From Streptococcus azizii (lineage in GTDB: Bacteria; Bacillota; Bacilli; Lactobacillales; Streptococcaceae): 64,000 nucleotides of DNA. Positions 32,701 through 40,782 of the stretch are shown piece by piece (position 1 is the first letter of the stretch; every line of letters begins with the position of its first letter). Under the pieces are notes generated by a model, which was given only the letters and a program-made list of their open reading frames with translations, searched no databases and had not been told where the DNA came from. A program made the position numbers and the translations under genes. The stretch covers positions 44,611-108,610 of the forward strand of contig NZ_MSPR01000008.1 of the NCBI RefSeq assembly GCF_001984715.1. Reading direction: 5' to 3'.

Positions 32701-33383
32701 TCAGCTGCAAATACATAGCGCTTTGTCGGATCAATCGCCACTAATTGGGTCACTGCAGCCCTAAATGTATCTTTGGCCTCAATCACTAATTGACCGTTGT
32801 TGGCATAAATAGCACCATTAGACTTGTCAATACTGCTAGGAATCCACGGGTTATCCCAGCCTGACGCAGCAGTAGAGTACCAGTTTCCAGTAGCTGGCTC
32901 TGTTGTCTCAAAATCACCATTTTCTACCAGTTCTGTCGCTTGAGAACTATTTCCTGGATTCACTGCACTGCGTGAGACAATCCCCGCACCACGGGCAGGA
33001 TCTTCTTGTTTCCCACTTTCCTTACCTTCTTCTTGGACAGGTGTAGCTGGGATAAGAGAGGCCACTTCTGGATTGGAATCTCCTGGAACACTATCTGGCG
33101 TCGGTGCGACAACAGCTTCCTTAGAATGACTGTCTTCTGTCGGCTGTGGAGTGACGAGTGCCTCTGTTACAGCATGTTCCTCAGTTGAATCTGGCTCTGG
33201 CTGGAGAGCCTCCTCTGGTTGGGGTGTGGTAACTTCTATTGAATCCGAACTGCCCTGTTCATCTGCCAACACTGGCTGCGTCCCTAAAAAGGTTATCGCT
33301 ACCAAAACCGAGCAGACTCCTATACGACACTTACGAATACTATAACGATTATTAGATGGATCTGTGACTATTTTCATCAGCAT
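29667..33383 (-). CDS. hyl: Cell-wall hyaluronate lyase (PL8)
   Basis: 1238 residues. Signal peptide with YSIRK motif (14-18) and cleavage near VLADE; Pro/Glu-rich stretch (50-130); carbohydrate-binding-like domain (152-308); Ig-like domain (320-385); PL8 alpha toroid (390-745) and beta domains; sorting signal LPQTA (1199-1203), hydrophobic segment, RTRR. Catalytic N567, H617, Y626, R680 keep the spacing of pneumococcal N349, H399, Y408, R462, and the Trp pair is W509-W510. The third patch residue, Phe343 in pneumococcus, is V561. Cleaves hyaluronan outside the cell by beta-elimination. Start 33383, or the Met two codons later (33377), which is better spaced from AAGGA. The final 12 residues come from a repeat. 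Separate transcript from the PTS genes. Confidence 0.92.
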   Translation of the reverse strand: MLMKIVTDPSNNRYSIRKCRIGVCSVLVAITFLGTQPVLADEQGSSDSIEVTTPQPEEALQPEPDSTEEHAVTEALVTPQPTEDSHSKEAVVAPTPDSVPGDSNPEVASLIPATPVQEEGKESGKQEDPARGAGIVSRSAVNPGNSSQATELVENGDFETTEPATGNWYSTAASGWDNPWIPSSIDKSNGAIYANNGQLVIEAKDTFRAAVTQLVAIDPTKRYVFAADVKAFGIVGGGARVRLTSRDVNNKNLSPQEFVYTDTVLGTKDTRIEKLVSLSPEAAYLKVELFFEKGTGTAVFDNISLKEYVPASSTFDKKGKPETGTVSIDTGKVYVPNRKDLTYEVVDTTVATLSNNMIFPKQSGTTLVRVYDQNGEVSHFTLTVTPHQETIFDELQRRWEEISLANNRFDTNDPNKVAFLQKLEQTVDTYVANWRSPSRLEPSLFENISLNQSAGITSTYRNLEKMSQVITNPFSKYYRDRELIDKVKKGMAWLYEQVYNENKEINGNWWDYEIGGPLALLNTLVYMNPYFSQEEIETYTKPIRKFVPDTTMIRMTTPNPVPAVGGNQTDISKVAILEGALRREEQRIRDGVHGLTTIMKFVSSGEGFYKDGSFIDHTNVAYTGAYGNVLLDGFSQILPVIQSSPFELPEEKTQILQKWIEKAFMPILVKGELLDMTRGRSVSRQQKQSHVYAVEILSSLVRIAESAKEPEKSALLSFVKGQVLSDTFNDIYKHLRSYKEYDLFNALLSNDQIQPKPAENVIAAFNNMDKFVYHNAEQNFTFALSMYSNKTQNYEDMNDENRRGWYTSDGMVYLYNGDLSHYSNNYWPTVDPYRLAGTTTTKDLRKDGSGEVTLTSSFVGASQLGNRLATLAMDFNNWNNSLTARKAWFVLGNKIVFLGTQVEHQSGKGAVTTVENRKLVAGENYQYYINGQAVDLSHQVTTGETKTFYMTNGKANQSIGYAFLTPLSTQAKVEKRVGKWSDINYGQSKDAVENSFVTLWHEQPQTASNYAYVLVPNQSMETVDKIANSVQVLHQDRDLQVVYDQEQKAWGIVKYTSDPYTVEGMTLTDAGLYMIQAVKDGYHVAFYNPSTKAVDKGLVLTTVGATLTVEQAPTEAYPSTIWKVTLPTAKEKELPQKEEDTKGASQSKASKEATPTPSKPNHADESPIGNVQSMQPSQATPLGLKKQSENKAHKLVHSLPQTADQKGLGISLLGLLSLVGLARTRRLRYEGVKNSKRK

Positions 33384-33416
33384 TCCTTCCTTTCACTGTT
33401 GGGTTTATAGTTTTTT

Positions 33417-34010
33417 ATACTCTTTAAAAATCAAAAGGATACATTGTCAAGAATCTCAGTGAGTGAATACCATAATACCACGACTGGAGCTTTTCACTCG
33501 TCAAAACTCCTATTTTGCTTTGCTCGCTTCAACAGTCTAGGAATAGACTGTTGAAGGTGGGAAATAAAACGAGGGAAACTCGTGTCAAACAGTCTAGGAA
33601 TAGACTGTTAAAGGTGGGAAATAAAACGAGGGAAACTCGTGTCAAACGCCCTTTGTATCTTGTGGAACTGAACACGGGCTACGAGCTGTGCAAAAAAGAT
33701 AGGTAGCTGTTTTGGCTTTAGCCAATTACAGATGAGATTGCAACAGTTCGGGGAACTGTTTCAATCCCATTTTTGCTTTGCTCGCTTCAACAGTCTAGGA
33801 ATAGACTGTTGAAGGTGGGAAATAGAACGAGTGAAACTCGTGTCAAACGCCCTTTGTATCTTAGTCTACTGTTGATTTTTATTGAGTATTAGTTTACTTT
33901 TAGTATAGTCTTTTAGTTTACTTTTAGTACTAGGCAACGAGCTGCAGGCTGTACTAGAGTACGGCAAAGCGAGTTAACGAAGTAATAGAAGATAAACTAA
34001 ATGACTATAC
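33417..34010. repeat. Composite repeat block upstream of hyl
   Basis: From left: edge ATACTCTTTAAAAATCAAAA (33417-), part of the CTGGAGCTTTTC hairpin, two direct 57-base units (about 33530-33645) and a third at 33787-33846, each holding hairpins CAGTCTA/TAGACTG and ACGAG/CTCGT; a CAGTTC/GAACTG hairpin near 33742; an edge TTTTTATTGAGTAT; and a TAGTTTA-ended element (about 33903-34010) with GAGTACGGCAAAGCGAG. No gene is credible here. Confidence 0.7.
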
Positions 34011-34077
34011 TTGCTTCAACAGTCATGAGGCTGTCGAGGCATTCGATGTTTATTAGCGATGACCATCCTGTCCTTAA

Positions 34078-34110
34078 AAAGAGGAACTACTTTGTAAAAA
34101 GTAGTTCCTT
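34078..34110 (-). terminator. Terminator overlapping the yajC stop
   Basis: Minus strand GGAACTACTTT / AAAGTAGTTCC stem with a short loop, then TCTTTTT. The stem includes the last yajC codons and the stop. It ends the PTS transcript and insulates hyl. Confidence 0.88.
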
Positions 34111-34401
34111 TGCTTTCCCCATAATCGACTCTTTTTCAACGTAAACAATCACCTCTTGAGCTATCTGCAGTTCAACGAGATGATCTGCTACAGAAATAAT
34201 TTTCCCGTGCATTCCCGAAAAGAGAATGACCTCGTCTCCAGACATTAAGCCAGCTAGATACACTTGACGTTTTTCCAACTGTTCCTCAAGTTCTCTCTGT
34301 TGTCGCTTACGATTGATATAAGAAGTTGCGATTGGAAGAATGGTTGATAGAGCTACTAAAGCAATCAATAGGTAGTAGAGAGTATTCTGTTCCATAAGCA
34401 T
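34087..34401 (-). CDS. yajC: YajC-family protein linked to the hyaluronate PTS
   Basis: 104 residues: one N-terminal membrane helix (about 7-27), basic linker, then the YajC domain (MSGDEVILFSGMHGKIISV, about 53-71). YajC is the SecDF-YajC accessory subunit in general, but streptococci keep a second copy in the hyaluronate PTS operon, as in pneumococcus. It may help insertion or stability of the EIIC/EIID proteins; that is inference. The start overlaps the EIID stop by one base. Confidence 0.85.
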   Translation of the reverse strand: MLMEQNTLYYLLIALVALSTILPIATSYINRKRQQRELEEQLEKRQVYLAGLMSGDEVILFSGMHGKIISVADHLVELQIAQEVIVYVEKESIMGKAKELLFTK

Positions 34402-35216
34402 TAAGCAAGAATTCCCAACCAGCTACCAATAATACCTATGATAACGGTTAAGATAACCAGTTTATAGGTCGTCCACTTTTTATTTTTGATAAGGTAATAA
34501 ACCAAGAGCGTGAAGAGAGCAGGAAGCAAGGCTGGAGCAATCTTATCGAGCATCCCTTGAATGCTTACAATCTTCTGGTCTGCCCCTTCTGTTACTTCAC
34601 CAGCCGCAAAAGTAAACGGTACTGAGATTTTAACAAAGGTTACAGCCAGCCCAGAGATAACCGTCACACCGATGATATTAGCAACATTAGAAATCATTGC
34701 CATCTGACTGCTTAATTTATCAATGATACTTGTACCAAATTTGTAACCATACAAGCCTGTCAAGAGTTTGATAGAGGTTAAAATAAGGTTCATCCCTAGG
34801 AAGAAAAGGATAGGACCTAAAGCCAAGCCTTGACCTGCTAGCGATGCTGCAACTGTCGACAAGAGCGGTGCTAAGACAAATTGAGAAAGGGAATCACCGA
34901 TCCCTGCCAAAGGTCCCATCAAGGCCATCTTGATACCGCGAGTTTCCTCTTCGGGTAGATCATTTTCCAACATGACTAAGTGAAGGCTGGTAATAAACGG
35001 AAGGAAGTGAGGATTTGTATTGTAAAATTCGCAGTTGTCTTCTAAAGCTCTTGTCAGACCTTCTTTGTCATCACCAAAGTGCTTTTTGAAAGCTGGATAT
35101 ATCACATTGGCATAGCCAATACCTTGGTAGTTGCTATAGTTGAAACCATTCTGTAGGAAGAAGGCCCGTAGCGAAGTATTGAGATAATCTTTCTTAGTTA
35201 GTTTAGATCCAGTCAT
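34401..35216 (-). CDS. PTS EIID, mannose family, hyaluronan disaccharide transporter
   Basis: 271 residues; membrane-embedded D subunit. EIID signature features are clear: FLQNGFNYSNYQGIGYANVIYPAFKKHFG (abridged; about 15-43), MGPLAGIGDSLSQ (about 108-120), and a hydrophobic C-terminal half. With EIIC it forms the channel for unsaturated hyaluronan disaccharide. Overlaps EIIC by 14 bases and yajC by one. Confidence 0.92.
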   Translation of the reverse strand: MTGSKLTKKDYLNTSLRAFFLQNGFNYSNYQGIGYANVIYPAFKKHFGDDKEGLTRALEDNCEFYNTNPHFLPFITSLHLVMLENDLPEEETRGIKMALMGPLAGIGDSLSQFVLAPLLSTVAASLAGQGLALGPILFFLGMNLILTSIKLLTGLYGYKFGTSIIDKLSSQMAMISNVANIIGVTVISGLAVTFVKISVPFTFAAGEVTEGADQKIVSIQGMLDKIAPALLPALFTLLVYYLIKNKKWTTYKLVILTVIIGIIGSWLGILA

Positions 35217-35979
35217 CGTGTGCTTCCTCCTGTTTTACCACCACTTGCTCGGGTTTATTAAAGAATTCTTTGAGAGCAAAGATACTACCTACAATCGCAA
35301 TACCAATCACTGGTAATTGTAAGTACGCTGCACAAACATAGCCAAGTAGGACAAAGGGAATCAATTCTTTCTTGGCCATAACCGATAAAATCATTGCAAA
35401 CCCAATCGCTGGAAGCATTTTTCCTGCTACGCTTAAACCTGTCAATAATACTGGCGGAATCATCTCAACCAATTTCAACAGGGTATCCATAGAGTAGGCT
35501 CCCAAGAATCCTAGGGCAAAACCAATGATCACAAAAGTGACAATAGTCCGGTTGGCTGTCTGTCTAAATTTACTCAGATTGCCAGCACGAAGATGTTTTA
35601 CGGCAGCCTCTGGTGCTCCAGCATGCAGAGTATAGGCAGAAGTTTGCAAGAACTGAATCCCTACTGCAATAGGAGTAGAAAGGGCAAGGGCTGCTTCTGG
35701 TGTTACCTTACCAGCACTTGTGATTGCCATCAAAGTACCAAATATTCCCGGTCCAATAGGATTTGGCGGAACTGTACCACCTGCACCTACACCAAAGCCC
35801 ATATAGGCCAGCTCACTGATTGCCCCCATGGCCAAAGCGGTCGGTAGGTCTCCTAAAATAATTCCCACGCCAAACGAAAGAACAATAGAGCGGTTGGTAT
35901 AGATTCCTAATAGCAGTCCACTGAAGCAGAATGCCGTCCACAGACCGATAAGAACCGCTTGAATGATACTAATCGTCAT
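35203..35979 (-). CDS. PTS EIIC, mannose family
   Basis: 258 residues, about seven membrane helices. Contains the EIIC-man motif MGAISELAYMGFGVGAGGTVPPN (residues about 51-73, abridged). Substrate-translocating subunit; in related streptococci this PTS is needed to import hyaluronan disaccharide with phosphorylation of the GlcNAc moiety. The start lies 12 bases after the EIIB stop. Confidence 0.92.
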   Translation of the reverse strand: MTISIIQAVLIGLWTAFCFSGLLLGIYTNRSIVLSFGVGIILGDLPTALAMGAISELAYMGFGVGAGGTVPPNPIGPGIFGTLMAITSAGKVTPEAALALSTPIAVGIQFLQTSAYTLHAGAPEAAVKHLRAGNLSKFRQTANRTIVTFVIIGFALGFLGAYSMDTLLKLVEMIPPVLLTGLSVAGKMLPAIGFAMILSVMAKKELIPFVLLGYVCAAYLQLPVIGIAIVGSIFALKEFFNKPEQVVVKQEEAHDDWI

Positions 35980-35991
35980 AATAATTCTCCT

Positions 35992-36483
35992 TTAAATATA
36001 ATCCAATACATTAACCTCGACAGCACCATCATTTCCAGAAGGTGTTGTCTTGGTATTAAAGCGAACGTGATATACTTCGCTTAGCTCCTTAACCGCCGCC
36101 TTATCCTCGGGGCCGAAGAAAATAGAGCGAGTCACCTGTGTTTTACCAGGGGCATTATGGATATTACCGATATTTAATTCTTTAATCGGAACACCACCCT
36201 TGACCAGTGTCAAGGCATCAGGCAAATCTTTCACAACTAAGAAGATAGTCTGAGCCGGATTTGCCTTGTGAATCACATCAATGACCTTTTGCAATGGAAA
36301 AAAGCGCATTGCAACAGAATCAGGAATCACCGTTTTCATTAAGGTTTGCTGAATCTTATCCTCACTCACCTTGTCATTTGCTACAATAACAGTATTGCAA
36401 CCCAAGGACTTTGTCCACAGTTGACCTTGTCCATGAATCAGTCGCTCATCTACACGAGCCATTACGATATTTGGGGTAGCCAT
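35992..36483 (-). CDS. PTS EIIB, mannose family
   Basis: 163 residues, cytoplasmic. Phosphorylation-site His is H17 in RVDERLIHGQ, the family signature. Accepts phosphate from EIIA and passes it to the sugar at the EIIC/EIID channel. Nine bases after ugl. Confidence 0.94.
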   Translation of the reverse strand: MATPNIVMARVDERLIHGQGQLWTKSLGCNTVIVANDKVSEDKIQQTLMKTVIPDSVAMRFFPLQKVIDVIHKANPAQTIFLVVKDLPDALTLVKGGVPIKELNIGNIHNAPGKTQVTRSIFFGPEDKAAVKELSEVYHVRFNTKTTPSGNDGAVEVNVLDYI

Positions 36484-36492
36484 AGTATCCTC

Positions 36493-37683
36493 CTACCAAT
36501 ATAATTCCCAATCTTTATAGAAACGAAGCAAGGCTTCTAAGTAATAGTAATCTCCCCAGATATTTCCCTCATCAACACCTTTTCCTGAATGCCAAGAATA
36601 GACACCGTGCAACAACAAAGGACCTCCAGGTTTCACATCTTTATTCGCATAGTCTTCCATTAAGGAGCGCAGCATAGTATGCATCGCGTACTTATAAACT
36701 TCCTTGTCTTTATCCACCTCCGGGAGATATTTTAGCATTTCATGGATTCCACAGACCGCTATGGCCGTCGCAGACGAATCACGGGCTTGACCACTTCCAT
36801 CATTAAAAATCAAATCCCAGTAAGAAACCCTATCCTCTGGTAAACGATTGAGGAAGTGATGGGTTACCCCTTTAAACAGGTCCAGGCAAGCGGGATCTTT
36901 GATAATACGATAGGTTAATGGAATCCCATAGATTCCCCAGGCTTGACCTCGTGCCCAAGATGAATCATCACTGTAGCCTTGTCTGGTCACCCCCTTCAAT
37001 GGCTGACCTGTTTCAGGGTCAAAATAGAAGGTATGGAAGGTAGAGGCATCGTCTCGAATGACTGTATTGGCTGAAGCATAGAAATGCTTGACAGCACTGT
37101 CATAGTACTTCCTGTCACCTGTCTGCTGATAGGCAAAAAAGAGTAGCTGGATATTGAGTAGACAGTCGATGATCAGTCGATAATCTTCTGCCTTGCCAAG
37201 TTCTCCCCAGGCTTGAATAAAACCGCCTTTTGCTTGATAACGCTCCATCAGCTTATCTGCAGCCTGCAAGGAAGCCTCCAAGGCCTCTTGACTTCCCGTC
37301 AATTTATAGTCCGCAACACAAGATGGCGAGTAAAGAAAACCCAAATCATGGTGGTCAAGCTCTACACGGTTGACAACACGCTCTAAGAAAGAACGGGTAT
37401 GTTGCTTTGCCAGGGCCTTTATTTTTTCATCCCCCAAAAATTCATAGCCTAACCACAGTTCCCCTGTCCAAAAACCATTGGTCCACTCTGTGTTATCCAT
37501 CTTGGGATAGGTATTATCAACCGTAGCAGGTGTTGGAAATGCTTCACCGAAGTAATCGATGTTGAGTTCCAACTGCTTCATCGCTAATTCGATTGCAGCC
37601 TTCACCTCATCCTTGGTCAACAGCGGAGTTGCTTTGAACTCCTTGGCCAGTCGAATCGGCTCAATCAATACTTTTTTTATCAT
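36493..37683 (-). CDS. ugl: Unsaturated glucuronyl hydrolase (GH88)
   Basis: 396 residues, alpha/alpha barrel. Splits the unsaturated disaccharide by hydrating the vinyl ether, giving an unsaturated uronate that opens spontaneously, plus a GlcNAc derivative. Catalytic Asp D113 (HHDLGF) and D173 (IIDCLLN) keep the 60-residue spacing of streptococcal UGL (D115/D175). I start at ATG 37683, behind AGGAGACCAT; a longer in-frame reading from 37731 overlaps the EIIA gene and has no ribosome site. No signal peptide, so it acts on imported disaccharide. Confidence 0.95.
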   Translation of the reverse strand: MIKKVLIEPIRLAKEFKATPLLTKDEVKAAIELAMKQLELNIDYFGEAFPTPATVDNTYPKMDNTEWTNGFWTGELWLGYEFLGDEKIKALAKQHTRSFLERVVNRVELDHHDLGFLYSPSCVADYKLTGSQEALEASLQAADKLMERYQAKGGFIQAWGELGKAEDYRLIIDCLLNIQLLFFAYQQTGDRKYYDSAVKHFYASANTVIRDDASTFHTFYFDPETGQPLKGVTRQGYSDDSSWARGQAWGIYGIPLTYRIIKDPACLDLFKGVTHHFLNRLPEDRVSYWDLIFNDGSGQARDSSATAIAVCGIHEMLKYLPEVDKDKEVYKYAMHTMLRSLMEDYANKDVKPGGPLLLHGVYSWHSGKGVDEGNIWGDYYYLEALLRFYKDWELYW

Positions 37684-37693
37684 ATGGTCTCCT

Positions 37694-38128
37694 CTAAATT
37701 CCATCTTCAAATAATTGGTCCTCTTCGTCATCTTGGGCTAATAGACGAATCGAGTCAACCACTCCTTCTTTAGCAACAGCAACCAGTTTCTGGACCAAGG
37801 GTTCAAACTCATAGGTCAGACGCGAGAAACTGGCATCTAGTAACATGGCTAAGTTCAGTCCGGATAGGACGGCAATTTCCTGTTGCCCTTGTTCTACCAC
37901 CAGCTCGACACTAGTCTTAAATGGAGTTCCACCTACTAAATCCGTTAAAATCAAAACCTGTTTTTCACCCGAAATCGTCTGTTTAATACGGTCCTTAACC
38001 TCTTGAGCAGACATCCCTTCGACAAAATCAATGGCTACAACCTTCTCTACCTCGCCAGCAATTAGCCTCAACGAAGTGAGGATACCGCTAGCAAATTCCC
38101 CATGGGCAACTACAACTAATTGAATCAC
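37694..38128 (-). CDS. PTS EIIA, mannose family
   Basis: 144 residues, cytoplasmic. Phosphorylated His is H9 in VVVAHGEFASG; LTDLVGGTP (about 62-70) is also conserved. Takes phosphate from HPr and gives it to EIIB. First gene of the PTS-ugl-yajC cluster, 11 bases before ugl. It lies 328 bases from kdgA; the gap contains a repeat and a degenerate palindrome TGTAAACCCGATGAACA (38154-38170) partly like the dhuD operator, but no clear promoter. Confidence 0.93.
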   Translation of the reverse strand: MIQLVVVAHGEFASGILTSLRLIAGEVEKVVAIDFVEGMSAQEVKDRIKQTISGEKQVLILTDLVGGTPFKTSVELVVEQGQQEIAVLSGLNLAMLLDASFSRLTYEFEPLVQKLVAVAKEGVVDSIRLLAQDDEEDQLFEDGI

Positions 38129-38220
38129 ATGATACTCCTTTTCATTTTCCCAATGTAAACCCGATGAACATCAAACTAGGCAAGACAGCTACCGTTAGAA
38201 CTCTACCACTCTCGTATCTT

Positions 38221-38374
38221 ATACTCAATAAAAATCAAAAGTAGACTAGGAAACGAAGGCGAAGGTAGAACTCTGTTCCACCCTATTTCAAGGGAACAGG
38301 CTGAAAACCTCCACTGGAGCTTTTCACTCACCGAGACAAGTTGACGACGTATCCTTTTGATTTTTAAAGAGTAT
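38221..38374. repeat. Complete 154-bp inverted-repeat element
   Basis: Left end ATACTCAATAAAAATCAAAA and right end TTTTGATTTTTAAAGAGTAT form an imperfect 21-bp terminal inverted repeat. Inside are GTAGACTAGGAAACGAAG and the CTCCACTGGAG hairpin. It fills most of the kdgA-EIIA gap. The structure and ACTAGG motif resemble RUP. Confidence 0.75.
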
Positions 38375-38456
38375 TAGCTCAGGTAACGTAAGCTGTAGCC
38401 CTCATTCCGTTCATCAAACCCAGTCAACAAGATCCTATCTTGATTTTCAAAGGGGA

Positions 38457-39089
38457 TTACGTGATGACATCTACATATTGACTAGCAATAGATTTTATTT
38501 GGTCAAATTCTCCCTGTGCTGCTAGTTTATTAAACTCACCACCAATACCAACGGCATCAGCCCCTGCTCCAAACCAGTCTGAAACAGTCTTGAGATTGAC
38601 TCCCCCTGTCACCATAATCGATACCTGTGGTAAAGGGGACTTGATAGCGGATAGATAGCTGGGACCAAAGGCACTCCCTGGGAACAGCTTAATCATCTCA
38701 CACCCCGCTTCCAAGGCAGTCGTCATCTCAGTCAGTGTCATACAACCTGGAATATAGGGGATTGCATAAAGGTGACAAATCGCAGCCACTTCTTCATGAA
38801 AGGAAGGCGATACCACATAGCTAGCCCCTGCCATAATAGCCTGACGAGCAGTCACTACGTCAAGCACTGTCCCTGCACCAATCAGTACATCAGGATGTTC
38901 CTTGTAACTCTCACATAGTTCTGTAATAATCAAGCCTGCTTCAGGGTTAGTATAGGCAACTTCAATCGCTGTAATGCCACCTTCGATACAGGCCTGGGAA
39001 GCCTTGAGGCCTTCTTCTCTATCCTCTCCACGAATGACTACTACCAGACCTTGCTTTCTCAACTGAGAAAGGATTTGTGATTGACCCAT
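38457..39089 (-). CDS. kdgA: KDPG/KHG aldolase
   Basis: 210 residues, class I aldolase with TIM-barrel fold. Schiff-base Lys K134 (EMIKLFPGS) and the acid Glu E43 (AIEVAYTNP) are present. Splits 2-keto-3-deoxy-6-phosphogluconate into pyruvate and glyceraldehyde-3-phosphate, the last step of uronate breakdown. Nine bases after kdgK. Confidence 0.94.
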   Translation of the reverse strand: MGQSQILSQLRKQGLVVVIRGEDREEGLKASQACIEGGITAIEVAYTNPEAGLIITELCESYKEHPDVLIGAGTVLDVVTARQAIMAGASYVVSPSFHEEVAAICHLYAIPYIPGCMTLTEMTTALEAGCEMIKLFPGSAFGPSYLSAIKSPLPQVSIMVTGGVNLKTVSDWFGAGADAVGIGGEFNKLAAQGEFDQIKSIASQYVDVIT

Positions 39090-39098
39090 CTTAGCTCC

Positions 39099-40100
39099 TT
39101 ATCTTACAATATCATTTTTTCCCTCTAAAAGGGTACGAACCTTGGTAGCCGACTGTAGCATATGATCGCCCTCCAAGCTACACTTATAGGTTCCACTCGC
39201 AACTGCAAAGTCAACAACCTCCTGCAACGGGAAACCATTTAATAACTGATACAAGGCTCCCGCTACAAAAGCATCGCCACTACCTACACGTTGTAACACC
39301 TGTGTTTTTAATTCTACAGACTCGACAAAATGCTCTGCTAGAGCGTAAGCTCGATAGAGATGTCGACCGTGATCATCTGTCTGGCGAATGGTATGAAAAA
39401 TAGCTCTTAATCCATAAACCTGTTGCAGGCTTCTCATTCGCCCCTCTACCTCTTTGAGAGTGGCATCATCTCTAGCAAATAAATCCCAGTCAGTCGCATC
39501 TACCAGTATCGGCTCGATACCAAAACAATAGTCAGCATAAGCAGCAAATTCCGAAAATATTTGTTTGGCTTCTTTTAGCCCGATCATCTTGGAACGCCAA
39601 TTCAAGTCAATGGAAATAGGAATGTGCCGTTCTTTTGCAGCTAGTAGAATCGGCTTGAGCCATTTTCTGACTGCAGGATCAATCGCTAGGGTAATCCCAC
39701 TAAAGTGTAGCCACTCCACATCTGCCAATAATTGTCCTACATCCAGCTGGTCTACATCAATAGCTGCCAGACTGGAGTGACTACGGTCATAGTAAACCTG
39801 ACTTGGACGGCAACCGAAACCAGCTTCCATATAGTAGAGGCCAATACGTTCACCTAGTCGATAAATACTGCTAGTATCAATACCATAACTAGACAAGAAA
39901 GTCTTGAAACGTTCTCCCAAGGGACTTGCTGGCAAGGCTGTCAATAGCTTTGTCTGTCGCCCAAATCCTTGAAGGGTGCAGGCGACATTGATTTCTGATC
40001 CACCGAAAAACATGCGACTTTCCACAGCGTCCGCCACTTCTTGATAATGAGTAGGCGTTAGGCGAATCAAGGGTTCACCAATGAGCAAGACCTTCTTCAT
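39099..40100 (-). CDS. kdgK: 2-keto-3-deoxygluconate kinase (hyaluronate operon copy)
   Basis: 333 residues, PfkB family. FGGSEINVACTL (32-43) and RVGSGDAF (about 290-297, catalytic Asp) match KDG kinases. Phosphorylates KDG made by DhuD. Thirteen bases after dhuI and nine before kdgA. Paralogue of 1752-2780; both keep the Tyr-rich GLYYxxxGFxxRxSQVxYDR segment, so both may use KDG. Confidence 0.92.
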   Translation of the reverse strand: MKKVLLIGEPLIRLTPTHYQEVADAVESRMFFGGSEINVACTLQGFGRQTKLLTALPASPLGERFKTFLSSYGIDTSSIYRLGERIGLYYMEAGFGCRPSQVYYDRSHSSLAAIDVDQLDVGQLLADVEWLHFSGITLAIDPAVRKWLKPILLAAKERHIPISIDLNWRSKMIGLKEAKQIFSEFAAYADYCFGIEPILVDATDWDLFARDDATLKEVEGRMRSLQQVYGLRAIFHTIRQTDDHGRHLYRAYALAEHFVESVELKTQVLQRVGSGDAFVAGALYQLLNGFPLQEVVDFAVASGTYKCSLEGDHMLQSATKVRTLLEGKNDIVR

Positions 40101-40113
40101 TAGCCGCTCCTCT

Positions 40114-40755
40114 CTAGCTTTCCAGTACAGCTCTCAAATAGTCAGCAATTCCCTCGTCTTGACAGTTTGCAAAGAAATACTCCTGAAAATGTTCTCCTGC
40201 AATGGTCTCTTTAAGAAACTCTTGATCCACTTCCTTCAGTACCGTCAGTAAGTCCTTATAGGTGATGGCCTTCATTTCTCCTAGGATACGGGCATTCCGT
40301 TGTTCAGGAACAGCTCTCTCGCGTGGATAACCACCCCCCATTTCTTCTGCAAATAGGCGTTCAAAAAGTAGCTTGAGGTTCAATTCCGCTCCCCAACCAA
40401 ATCCTTTGGCAAATGGTATAGAGAGAGCATTTCCTCCATTGATTTGTGAAAAGAGATAGGCATCTGTTGGGTCTTCCGCAAAGCCACAGGTCACCCCTGG
40501 AAAACTGTTAGCTGCCAGCATTGCTCCAATACCTGTACCGCACCCAGTAATCACAAAATCAGCCGCCTTACTAACGAGAAGGATGGAAGCGAGCAGACCA
40601 TTTTGAACATAGGTCAAGTTACTCTCCCCTTCTTTGCCATACATACCATAGTTGAAGGTTTGATAACCTTTCGCATCTGCTACCTCTTTTAAAACTTCAA
40701 ATATAAGGGTATTTTTCGTTGCTTGGCTATTTTCATTTATAAGTGCAATCTTCAT
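40114..40755 (-). CDS. dhuI: DhuI-type isomerase (RpiB/LacAB family)
   Basis: 213 residues; RpiB/LacAB fold (IALINENSQATKN at the start, GCGTGIGAMLAAN at about 72-84). In Streptococcus agalactiae a protein of this family in the same operon place, DhuI, isomerises 4-deoxy-L-threo-5-hexosulose uronate to 3-deoxy-D-glycero-2,5-hexodiulosonate. It replaces KduI of other bacteria. The longer C-terminus, compared with about 150 residues for LacA or RpiB, fits DhuI. Twenty-seven bases after dhuD. Function inferred from family and context. Confidence 0.87.
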   Translation of the reverse strand: MKIALINENSQATKNTLIFEVLKEVADAKGYQTFNYGMYGKEGESNLTYVQNGLLASILLVSKAADFVITGCGTGIGAMLAANSFPGVTCGFAEDPTDAYLFSQINGGNALSIPFAKGFGWGAELNLKLLFERLFAEEMGGGYPRERAVPEQRNARILGEMKAITYKDLLTVLKEVDQEFLKETIAGEHFQEYFFANCQDEGIADYLRAVLES

Positions 40756-40782
40756 TATCTCATTCCTTCTTTCTCTTATTGA

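Noticed and set aside
33515..33706. Plus-strand frame with two identical 19-residue peptide repeats
   Set aside because: It is a product of the 57-base tandem DNA repeat; no ribosome site, and the same DNA occurs in non-coding settings.
33530..33846. Possible CRISPR array
   Set aside because: Adjacent units have no variable spacers, each unit holds two hairpins, and there are no cas genes.
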